From Candidatus Heimdallarchaeota archaeon (lineage in GTDB: Archaea; Asgardarchaeota; Heimdallarchaeia; JABLTI01), in contig JAGXNT010000083.1 of assembly GCA_019894765.1 (NCBI GenBank), positions 1 through 9,270 on the forward strand: a stretch of 9,270 nt of DNA, given 5' to 3'. The number at the start of each line of letters is the position of its first letter. Within the stretch, counting starts at the first letter, position 1. Both the position numbers and the translations under genes were made by a program. This document shows positions 1-5,666 of the stretch, in pieces. Under the pieces are notes generated by a model. That model ran no database searches, was not told the origin of the DNA, and worked only from the letters and a program-made list of their open reading frames with translations.

Positions 1-81
1 AAATTAATGTATTTTTTGGAAAATCCGGGTGTTTTGATAACCAAGAGTAAACATATTTCTTTTATCTCAAAAACAAAGTAA
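1..81 (+). CDS. possible 3' end of an upstream gene (partial)
   Basis: Frame 1 is open from the window edge to a TAA at 79-81, giving 26 residues that end in a basic stretch (ISFISKTK). The next gene begins 30 bp later with its own ribosome binding site, which fits a short intergenic gap in the same direction. The piece is too short to recognise and could be chance reading of AT-rich DNA. The sequence left of the window would settle it. Confidence 0.3.
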   Translation, partial: KLMYFLENPGVLITKSKHISFISKTK

Positions 82-96
82 ATTGCTAACTAATTT

Positions 97-102
97 AGGG
101 GT
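97..102 (+). promoter_or_regulatory. Shine-Dalgarno site of the MBL-fold gene
   Basis: AGGGGT lies nine bases before the ATG at 112 and resembles the archaeal GGAGGTG ribosome binding consensus. It supports that ATG as the start. I found no convincing TATA box in the short gap before it, so the gene may be co-transcribed with whatever lies upstream. Confidence 0.5.
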
Positions 103-111
103 AATTTACAA

Positions 112-996
112 ATGGAAATTTATAATGTAGGAAAAAATATTGTTGTAGCAAATCTATCAAAAATAGGAAGTAATGTTGTTTGTATAAATACTGAAGAAGG
201 TCTTATCTTTGTAGATACAGGAATTCTACTTGAAAAGGTAAAAAAATTCAGACAAGATATGGAGAAGAAATTCAAGAAGAAAACCATTAATCTAATTCTA
301 ACTCATGCTCATCAAGATCATTTCTTCGGGATGAAAGCTTTTCTCGATGTTCCAATAATAGCAACCAATGCTAGTAAGAAAACAATCAAAGAAAGATTAG
401 CTAAAGAATATGCTGGGGATGGGATTAAGAAAGCATTAGATCAATTCATCGATTTTAAAGATTACTTTGCAAATATGAGGATAAATGAAGAAGAGATAAT
501 GGAAGTTGTGAATCAAACTGACATTGTTGTTGAAATTCCGCAAAAGGGTTTCACAGAGGAATTAACAATAGGAAGTGATGAAAACAAAATAATTATCAAA
601 TTTTCAGGTGGTCATTCACTAGATTCGGCAACTGTTTTTCTCCCTTCTGAGAAGGTTCTAATAACCGGTGATGAATTTTACCATTCTCAAGTTCCATTAT
701 TCGCAGGAATACCAGCGAGTCTAGAAAATTGGTTGAAAGCACTTAAGAGCTGGGAGAAATTAGATATAAAGACTATTATTCCAGGACATGGTTCTCCAAT
801 TGATTTTGAGTATGTTATGAATGGCAGGAAGTTTGCCGAGAAAACAATCAAAATTGTAAGAGAACTAAAAGAGAAAAATATAACTGTGGATGAAGTAATC
901 AAAGATGAGAGATTAAAAGATTATTACGGAAAATCCGTCTGGATAGATCCCTCTTGGTGGAAGGAATCACTGAAATCGCTCTATCAAGTTTTATGA
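112..996 (+). CDS. MBL-fold metallo-hydrolase
   Basis: A 294-residue cytoplasmic protein of the metallo-beta-lactamase superfamily; no signal peptide or membrane helix is visible. The strand before the active site ends in VDTG (34-37). The metal-binding motif THAHQDH is at 64-70 (His65, His67, Asp69, His70). Further ligands are His168 in GGHS, Asp187 in TGDE and His226 in PGHG, so a two-metal (usually zinc) hydrolase site is complete. The C-terminal part after about residue 230 is helical and charged and ends in a Trp-rich stretch (DPSWW) that I do not recognise. The family includes thioesterases, lactonases, alkylsulfatases and lactamases, and the sequence does not tell the substrate. It faces the surface-protein gene tail to tail, with a hairpin between them. 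Confidence 0.9.
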   Translation: MEIYNVGKNIVVANLSKIGSNVVCINTEEGLIFVDTGILLEKVKKFRQDMEKKFKKKTINLILTHAHQDHFFGMKAFLDVPIIATNASKKTIKERLAKEYAGDGIKKALDQFIDFKDYFANMRINEEEIMEVVNQTDIVVEIPQKGFTEELTIGSDENKIIIKFSGGHSLDSATVFLPSEKVLITGDEFYHSQVPLFAGIPASLENWLKALKSWEKLDIKTIIPGHGSPIDFEYVMNGRKFAEKTIKIVRELKEKNITVDEVIKDERLKDYYGKSVWIDPSWWKESLKSLYQVL

Positions 997-1010
997 GAAA
1001 AAGAAATGAA

Positions 1011-1042
1011 GATTTTGTCAATTAAATTTCCTTGACAAAATC
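1011..1042. terminator. hairpin between convergent genes, likely two-way terminator
   Basis: GATTTTGTCAA (1011-1021) and TTGACAAAATC (1032-1042) form a perfect 11-bp stem with a 10-nt loop. It lies 14 bp after the MBL stop and touches the stop codon of the minus-strand surface gene. On the minus strand the stem is followed by a T-rich stretch (complement of 985-1010), as expected for a terminator of the surface gene; the plus side is less T-rich. Archaeal termination relies mainly on T-tracts, so the stem may instead protect the 3' end of the transcript. Confidence 0.55.
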
Positions 1043-2909
1043 ACTTTCGACGTTTTCTAACTAATAACACTATAATTGAGATGCCTAAAGTAATCGTTGC
1101 AACACTTACTGTTAGAAAAATACCTGCTTCTACAGTGATAGTTACTGTGTGATTGTCTGTGATTTTTTCCGGAGGAGGAGTAATCGTAACTGGTGGTAAA
1201 GTAATTGTAACAGCTGGAATATCATTTGGATCATTTGGATCTGAATCCTCATTGACTTCAAGAAAGTCTGTGAAGCCATCGCCATCTGTATCTATGCTAT
1301 TAGGATCTGTTCCGTAAGTAAGAATTTCCTCATCATCAGATAGTCCATCGCCATCTGTATCCATACTATTGGGATCTGATCCGTAAGTTAAAACTTCCTC
1401 ACCATCGGATAGTCCATCGCCATCTGTATCCATACTATTAGGATCTGATCCGTAAGTAAGAATTTCCTCACCATCAGATAGTCCATCGCCATCTGAGTCG
1501 AAATCGTCTGGTAAAGTCTGATATAGATAGATTTCCTCCCAATCGCTAAGCCCATCCGAATCCATATCTGCAAGAGTGGGATTAACATTGTAAAATTCTT
1601 CAGTTTGATCATCCATGTAATCGCTGTCTGTATCCATCCTACCAGTATGGAAAACAGAGCCATGGAAAGCATACCAAGGCGCTTTTCCAGAAGAAACGAC
1701 ATCTGTTAATCCTAGACAATAAAGTGAATTGTCATTAGAGCCAACCAATATTTCAAAAATACCGTCTCTATCTAGATCTCCTACTGCAGGAGAAGATTGA
1801 ATCCAATCACTAGTAGTGTAGTTCCATATTGAACCCCCTGTCTCATTAAGGCAATGTAGCATAATGCCACCACCGAAAATAATTTCGTAGGAATTGTCTC
1901 CATCCAAATCTGCTATAGCAGGGCAAGAACGAATTCCACCACCTGAAGTGTAATTCCATCTTTGTTGACCAGTATGCTCTAAACAAAACATAGTGGCATC
2001 TATTGAGCCTACAATTATTTCTAACATACCATCATCATCGAAATCCACTACACTTGGAGAAGACATGAAATCATTTGTTGCAGTAATATTCCATACTTGA
2101 CCACCAGTGTGGTTGATGCAGAAGAACTTATCATTTCTATCACCCATGAGAATTTCTAGATCCCCATCGTTGTCTATGTCAGCAATTGCTGGTGAAGGAA
2201 AAGCAGTACCGGTAAGTGTATAATTCCATTCCTGAGTACCTAAATGACTAAGACAATAGAGTTTACTGTTATCGGAACCAAACAGAATTTCAAGAGTTCC
2301 ATCGTTATCCAAGTCTGCAATAGCTGCAGTGGATTGTATATCTTGGAGGGTATGATAAGCCCATTTTAGATGTCCGGTATAATCCAAGCAAGAAAACCTG
2401 TTGTCTTGTGAACCAAACATAACTTCCAAATTACCGTCGTTGTCTATATCACCAACTATTGGAGTAGCACGAATTGCCCCAAATGTAAGGTATTTCCATT
2501 CTTCTCCTCCTGTATGATTTAAACAGTACACATAGCCATCATCAGAACCTATCAATATCTCCAGAGTCCCATCTTGATCTAAATCAAAAACAGTGGGCGT
2601 AGTTCGAATATCATTTGATGCTTGGAAATACCAGAGATATGTTCCGAGGTGATCAAGACAGTATAACCTATCATTATGAGAACCGATGAGCACTTCTGGA
2701 TAACCATCTTTGTCGAGATCAGCAAATATTGGCGAGCTGAGAATATTATCTGTCGTTACGTAACTCCACTTCAGATAAACACCCATTGCATTTGGAAGAA
2801 GGACATCTTTTACTTCATCGAGCTGTTTCATCTCTGTTCTTAAAGGATTAACAAAAACAATTGAAAATAGAATTAAAATTATCATTAAACTTTTTTTAAA
2901 GTGTTTCAT
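1041..2909 (-). CDS. membrane-anchored cell-surface beta-propeller protein with TSP3-like calcium stalk
   Basis: A 622-residue exported protein. Residues 1-20 (MKHFKK plus a hydrophobic stretch) form a signal peptide. Residues 47-400 hold eight FG-GAP/VCBS-like repeats, nearly all 45 residues apart, each with a DxDxDGxxE-type calcium loop and a Y/F-C-L...TG...W strand like PQQ propeller repeats; an N-terminal LKWSY probably closes the last blade. WYAFHGSVFHTG follows (412-423), a common ending of such propellers. Residues 425-563 are six thrombospondin-type-3/EF-hand-like Asp-rich units of about 23 residues. A Pro/Thr stretch (566-580), a helix (about 595-617) and RKRRK complete the anchor. 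The role is likely calcium-dependent adhesion or ligand binding outside the cell. A GTG at 2945 could add 12 residues, but ATG 2909 follows a GGGGCGGAT ribosome site and gives a standard signal peptide. Confidence 0.88.
   Translation of the reverse strand: MKHFKKSLMIILILFSIVFVNPLRTEMKQLDEVKDVLLPNAMGVYLKWSYVTTDNILSSPIFADLDKDGYPEVLIGSHNDRLYCLDHLGTYLWYFQASNDIRTTPTVFDLDQDGTLEILIGSDDGYVYCLNHTGGEEWKYLTFGAIRATPIVGDIDNDGNLEVMFGSQDNRFSCLDYTGHLKWAYHTLQDIQSTAAIADLDNDGTLEILFGSDNSKLYCLSHLGTQEWNYTLTGTAFPSPAIADIDNDGDLEILMGDRNDKFFCINHTGGQVWNITATNDFMSSPSVVDFDDDGMLEIIVGSIDATMFCLEHTGQQRWNYTSGGGIRSCPAIADLDGDNSYEIIFGGGIMLHCLNETGGSIWNYTTSDWIQSSPAVGDLDRDGIFEILVGSNDNSLYCLGLTDVVSSGKAPWYAFHGSVFHTGRMDTDSDYMDDQTEEFYNVNPTLADMDSDGLSDWEEIYLYQTLPDDFDSDGDGLSDGEEILTYGSDPNSMDTDGDGLSDGEEVLTYGSDPNSMDTDGDGLSDDEEILTYGTDPNSIDTDGDGFTDFLEVNEDSDPNDPNDIPAVTITLPPVTITPPPEKITDNHTVTITVEAGIFLTVSVATITLGISIIVLLVRKRRK
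1281..1487 (-). repeat. three tandem 69-bp repeats encoding TSP3-like units
   Basis: Units at 1281-1349, 1350-1418 and 1419-1487 are head to tail with no spacer. By eye, neighbours differ at about four or five of 69 bases. Each encodes 23 residues of the form DTDGDGLSDGEE plus ILTYGSDPNSM. More diverged units flank them on both sides. The near identity at DNA level points to recent duplication within the stalk of the surface protein. Confidence 0.85.
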
Positions 2910-2956
2910 AAAACATCCGCCCCAATTGGTAGGCACATTAGACACTAGAATTCATT

Positions 2957-2966
2957 TAGTTTTCGG
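2957..2966 (-). promoter_or_regulatory. promoter block of the propeller gene
   Basis: On the minus strand the sequence reads CCGAAAACTA, starting 57 bp before the ATG at 2909. The same ten bases, followed at matching spacing by GAAT, occur at nearly the same distance before the neighbouring surface gene. CCGAAA fits an archaeal BRE and the bases after it a weak TATA box, which would place the transcript start near 2930 and leave a leader of about 20 nt holding the ribosome site. Confidence 0.55.
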
Positions 2967-3002
2967 TAAAAAAAAGGAAAAAGAAACATGGAAATTATCC
3001 AT
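2967..3002 (-). terminator. terminator of the PGF-tailed surface gene
   Basis: Read on the minus strand, a small hairpin (ATGGA, loop TAATT, TCCAT; 3002-2988) just after the stop codon is followed by about 20 bases that are nearly all T (2987-2967). A T-tract of this kind is the usual archaeal termination signal. It ends directly at the promoter block of the next gene, so the two surface genes are probably separate transcripts. Confidence 0.6.
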
Positions 3003-3015
3003 ATCCTAGTTTCAG

Positions 3016-3900
3016 CTATTTTCTTTTCTTCCTAATTATGACAGCTACAATTAGGATTGCACTAAAGGCGATAATTGAAAGATACCATTCGAATCCTGGT
3101 AACCCTGCAGGTTTTTCGTAGTAAAAGGCTGGGAGAGTGTACCCACTAATTGTTACTTCTTGATTCAGTTCCATTTCAAATTTTTGTCCCTCAATGACTC
3201 CTTTGTAATCCAGCTCAAGTCGATATCCTTGCATAACACCTGTTCTTCTATCAAAAGCAAATTTGAATCGTTCAACACCCTCTAAGTCCCAATTGTAAGG
3301 AGTTGTGTAGGTAATAGAACCTTCAACAATCCAATCAAATACGGCAATTAAACCGGATTCATCAAAATTACCAGCTACTTGAGTAAAGGATAATCTAGTA
3401 TCATCAGCAGCTGCTGAAGACCAAAATGTTGAATTCGCCATAAACCTAAAATGATCCATGGTATCATCAGTTACAGCTAAGAAGAACAAGAATTGAATAG
3501 TAGGTCCTAAGTCTACTGATTCTTGTTTATAAGAAATTGCATTGGCTACTGCATACGGGAGTATATCGAAGAGTAATAATTGTATTTGCATTAAATCTGA
3601 ATCATCATTTTGATATGCAAAATCTGTTGACCCCACAGCTAAATCCCATGAAACACTTTCTAAGGGAACAACGTCTGTCACATTTACTGTAAAGCTTGTT
3701 CCTTCATCATAGGAATCCAAGACAATTCTACATTTTGATGCAGAACCTCTATTAGAACCTAGTTTAATACTCCAGTTTGAAGTATTCACATTATAAGTAA
3801 AAGTTTGGCCAACAGTTACATAATATTCCCCTTGTACAACAGTTGTACTTAGAATTAAGATAATTACAGTTATTGGAAAAAGAATGCCTAATTTTTTCAT
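3016..3900 (-). CDS. secreted surface protein with PGF-CTERM-like anchor, function unknown
   Basis: A 294-residue protein I do not recognise by function. Residues 1-24 form a signal peptide (MKK, hydrophobic core, then VQGEYY). The middle is beta-rich, with several N-x-S/T sequons (NTS, NWS, NVT) and a single cysteine, so disulfides within the chain are unlikely. The C-terminus is PGF (268-270), one helix of about 20 residues and RKKRK, matching the layout of archaeal PGF-CTERM sorting signals, which in haloarchaea are processed by archaeosortase. It is probably exported and held at the membrane or moved to a lipid anchor. ATG 3900 is chosen because GGGGTGGACC, a good archaeal ribosome site, lies just before it; a GTG at 3912 would sit inside that site. 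It lies next to the propeller gene in the same direction with a shared promoter block. Confidence 0.72.
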   Translation of the reverse strand: MKKLGILFPITVIILILSTTVVQGEYYVTVGQTFTYNVNTSNWSIKLGSNRGSASKCRIVLDSYDEGTSFTVNVTDVVPLESVSWDLAVGSTDFAYQNDDSDLMQIQLLLFDILPYAVANAISYKQESVDLGPTIQFLFFLAVTDDTMDHFRFMANSTFWSSAAADDTRLSFTQVAGNFDESGLIAVFDWIVEGSITYTTPYNWDLEGVERFKFAFDRRTGVMQGYRLELDYKGVIEGQKFEMELNQEVTISGYTLPAFYYEKPAGLPGFEWYLSIIAFSAILIVAVIIRKKRK

Positions 3901-3906
3901 ATTTAG

Positions 3907-3916
3907 GTCCACCCCA
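3907..3916 (-). promoter_or_regulatory. strong Shine-Dalgarno site that decides the start
   Basis: The minus strand reads GGGGTGGACC, close to the full GGAGGTGATCC complement of archaeal 16S rRNA, six bases before ATG 3900. The in-frame GTG at 3912 lies inside it and is therefore unlikely to be the start. Confidence 0.6.
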
Positions 3917-3950
3917 AATATACAATAGAAATAACTCAGTTGTATTCTTG

Positions 3951-3960
3951 TAGTTTTCGG
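3951..3960 (-). promoter_or_regulatory. promoter block of the PGF-tailed surface gene
   Basis: The minus strand reads CCGAAAACTA, the same ten bases found before the propeller gene, then a similar run containing GAAT. The block begins 60 bp before ATG 3900. It can be read as BRE (CCGAAA) with a poor TATA box, or as a regulator site over the promoter. It lies back to back with the promoter of the plus-strand acetyltransferase gene. Confidence 0.55.
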
Positions 3961-3977
3961 AATTTCTTCTACTAAAA

Positions 3978-3985
3978 TTAATATA
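3978..3985 (+). promoter_or_regulatory. TATA box of the acetyltransferase gene
   Basis: TTAATATA follows a BRE-like CTAAAA. Its first base is 31 bp before the ATG at 4009, which predicts a transcript beginning at or next to that ATG. The ATGs at 3997 and 4000 are too close to serve as starts from this promoter. Confidence 0.45.
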
Positions 3986-4008
3986 GTCGGAAATAAATGA
4001 TGATAAAT

Positions 4009-4608
4009 ATGAGCGAAAAAAATCAGAAGGTTCTAATCAATCCTGCAACACAAATTGAAACTGAGCGATTAATTATCAGAAAATTTGAAAAGAGTGATGG
4101 TAAAGATTTATTTGATTTACTTGAACGAAATAATAATCGAACCTTGCTGAAAGACCACGTAGATGAAGCAACAGATGTGAAATCATTAGAGGATGCCAAA
4201 CTCCGAGTGAGTAAACTATCTGCAGATTGGGAAGATCGATCTAGGTTTGTTATGGGGATATGGTTAAAGAAAACAAGAGAATTTATTGGGAATATTTGGA
4301 TTGAACCAAAAAAGTGGGAAGTACCTTCCTTTGAGATTGGGTATTATCTTGATCAAGGATATACGGGGAAAGGACTTGCTTCTGAAGCAGTGAAACGGTC
4401 TATCGAATTTATTTTTGAGGAATTAAAAGCTCACAAAGTCATCTTAATTACTCGAGATACTAATGAGCGTAGTTACAAATTAGCTGAACGACTCAAGTTT
4501 GTCAAAGAAGGTCATTTTAGAGAATCGAATAAAGAAGATGACCATCGTTTTGGTTTGCTCTATTATGGGATGCTCAAAAAAGAATACGAAAAGCTGTTCA
4601 AAGGATGA
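4009..4608 (+). CDS. GNAT N-acetyltransferase, RimJ/RimL-like
   Basis: A 199-residue soluble protein of the GNAT fold, of usual length for the RimJ/RimL branch, which transfers acetyl from acetyl-CoA to an amine such as a protein N-terminus. The opening INPATQIETERLIIRKF is the typical first strand of this branch. The acetyl-CoA pyrophosphate loop is QGYTGKGLA (116-124), a variant of Q/RxxGxG/A. Near the end, NERSYKLAERLKFVKEGHFRE is the usual N..S..lAE.l.F..EG..R signature of the CoA site and last strands. The substrate cannot be told. ATG 4009 is preferred because a TATA box fits a leaderless message there; ATG 3997 or 4000 would add three or four residues, and none of the three has a ribosome site. 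It is divergent from the PGF-tailed surface gene. Confidence 0.87.
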   Translation: MSEKNQKVLINPATQIETERLIIRKFEKSDGKDLFDLLERNNNRTLLKDHVDEATDVKSLEDAKLRVSKLSADWEDRSRFVMGIWLKKTREFIGNIWIEPKKWEVPSFEIGYYLDQGYTGKGLASEAVKRSIEFIFEELKAHKVILITRDTNERSYKLAERLKFVKEGHFRESNKEDDHRFGLLYYGMLKKEYEKLFKG

Positions 4609-4645
4609 AATATGTGAAAAAATCCTCATTTATTATTTTCAAATA

Positions 4646-4659
4646 CGAAAGCTTTTTAC
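4646..4659 (+). promoter_or_regulatory. BRE/TATA promoter of the nitrilase gene
   Basis: CGAAAG (BRE, 4646-4651) is followed directly by CTTTTTAC (TATA, 4652-4659). The TATA box starts 30 bp before ATG 4682, which predicts a leaderless transcript; the bases between are T-rich with no ribosome site. The preceding stretch (4623-4640) is T-rich and may end the acetyltransferase transcript. Confidence 0.6.
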
Positions 4660-4681
4660 TAGTTCTCAGTTTTTTTTAATT

Positions 4682-5584
4682 ATGATTCGTGTTGCTGCCA
4701 TTCAAATATCACCAGTTTTTCTTGATGCGAAAAAAACTTGGGAGAAATTAAAAGAGAAAATAATCGAAGCTAAGGCTGATGGTGCAGATCTGGTTACCTG
4801 GGGAGAAACTTTGATCCCTGGTTATCCTCAGTGGATTTCACCCTCTGGTGGTGCGAAATTCAACAATCCTCAACAAAAGAAAGCATATGCGAAATATTGG
4901 CAAGAAGCTCTTCATTTGGAAGAAAGTAAGATAGTTGAGGATATGAAAGCTACAGCGAAGAAACAAAAGTTAATGTTCATGGGTGGTATTGCTGAGAAAT
5001 ACAGTGGAACCACTTACTGTACTTTATTGACTATTGGTCCAAAAGGTGAAATCCTCGGTCGTCATCGCAAAATTAAACCTACTTTTGAAGAACGACTTGT
5101 TTGGGCAGATGGGGATCGACTTGGCATGAAAACCTACAAACTTAAAGACGTCAAGGTTGGAGGATTGAATTGCTGGGAGAATTGGTTACCTTTAGCTCGA
5201 GCCGCTTTACATCTCCAAGAAGAAATGCTTCATATTGCTGTCTGGCCAGGTGGAATAGGTCTAACAAAAGACATTACTCGATTCATCGCTCTTGAAGGCC
5301 GTTCATGGGTGGTTTCTGTTTCAGGAATGCTCAAACCAGAAGACTTCTCTCATTTAGATGAATCCGAATTTCCAATGAAGAAAGTAATGGAAGAACACAA
5401 AGGATTCTGGCAAAACGGTGGGTCAATGATAGTAAATCCTAAAGGGGAAACTATTGCAGGACCTCTGGTTGAGGAAGAAGGCATTCTCTACGCAGATATT
5501 GATCCGATGCTTGTTGTGGAAGAACGACAAAATCTGGATATTAGCGGACATTACTCAAGATTCGATCTTTTCAATAAGCCGTGA
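4682..5584 (+). CDS. nitrilase (carbon-nitrogen hydrolase superfamily)
   Basis: A 300-residue cytoplasmic enzyme of the nitrilase superfamily, predicted to turn an organic nitrile into its carboxylic acid and ammonia. The catalytic triad is visible: Glu42 in WGETLIPGYPQW, Lys130 in RHRKIKPT and Cys164 in GGLNCWENWLPLAR. The wording around Glu and Cys (WGE..PGYP, CWEN..PLAR) is that of true nitrilases rather than amidases, ureidopropionases or NAD-synthetase domains. It is shorter than most bacterial nitrilases (about 330-370), mainly for lack of a long C-terminal tail. The frame stays open 61 codons upstream, but that part overlaps the acetyltransferase gene and shows no family similarity; MIRVAAIQ is the normal family start and fits the promoter. 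Substrate unknown; arylaceto- or aliphatic nitriles and cyanide are possible. Confidence 0.9.
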   Translation: MIRVAAIQISPVFLDAKKTWEKLKEKIIEAKADGADLVTWGETLIPGYPQWISPSGGAKFNNPQQKKAYAKYWQEALHLEESKIVEDMKATAKKQKLMFMGGIAEKYSGTTYCTLLTIGPKGEILGRHRKIKPTFEERLVWADGDRLGMKTYKLKDVKVGGLNCWENWLPLARAALHLQEEMLHIAVWPGGIGLTKDITRFIALEGRSWVVSVSGMLKPEDFSHLDESEFPMKKVMEEHKGFWQNGGSMIVNPKGETIAGPLVEEEGILYADIDPMLVVEERQNLDISGHYSRFDLFNKP

Positions 5585-5592
5585 TTTCTCGT

Positions 5593-5627
5593 CTTAAGAA
5601 ACCGTAAAAACAAGGTAGTTTTTTAAG
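5593..5627 (+). terminator. stem-loop after the nitrilase gene
   Basis: CTTAAGAAAC (5593-5602) can pair with GTTTTTTAAG (5618-5627), ten pairs including one G-U, around a 15-nt loop. It starts nine bases after the nitrilase stop and includes a T-run (5619-5624). The T-run is also the only TATA-like element before the FAD gene (GTTTTTTAA, 5618-5626), so the site may serve as promoter, terminator or both. Confidence 0.35.
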
Positions 5628-5654
5628 GAATCTAGTTATGTTAGTGGAAACTAA

Positions 5655-5661
5655 AAGGTGG
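5655..5661 (+). promoter_or_regulatory. Shine-Dalgarno site of the FAD oxidoreductase gene
   Basis: AGGTGGA lies five bases before ATG 5667 and matches the archaeal AGGTGAT consensus well. The in-frame GTG at 5658 is inside the site, so ATG 5667 is the likely start. Confidence 0.6.
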
Positions 5662-5666
5662 AAATA

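Noticed and set aside
1281..1487. CRISPR-like tandem repeats
   Set aside because: The units are directly adjacent with no unique spacers and are in-frame coding repeats with the 23-residue period of TSP3-like units.
1388..1702. Minus-strand open frame of 104 codons
   Set aside because: It is another frame of the calcium-stalk repeats of the surface gene; its length comes from the repeat, and the protein is Met/Ile-rich with no coherent pattern.
4499..4681. N-terminal extension of the nitrilase frame
   Set aside because: It overlaps the acetyltransferase gene, is rich in Lys and Cys unlike the family, and lies before the BRE/TATA promoter that points to ATG 4682.
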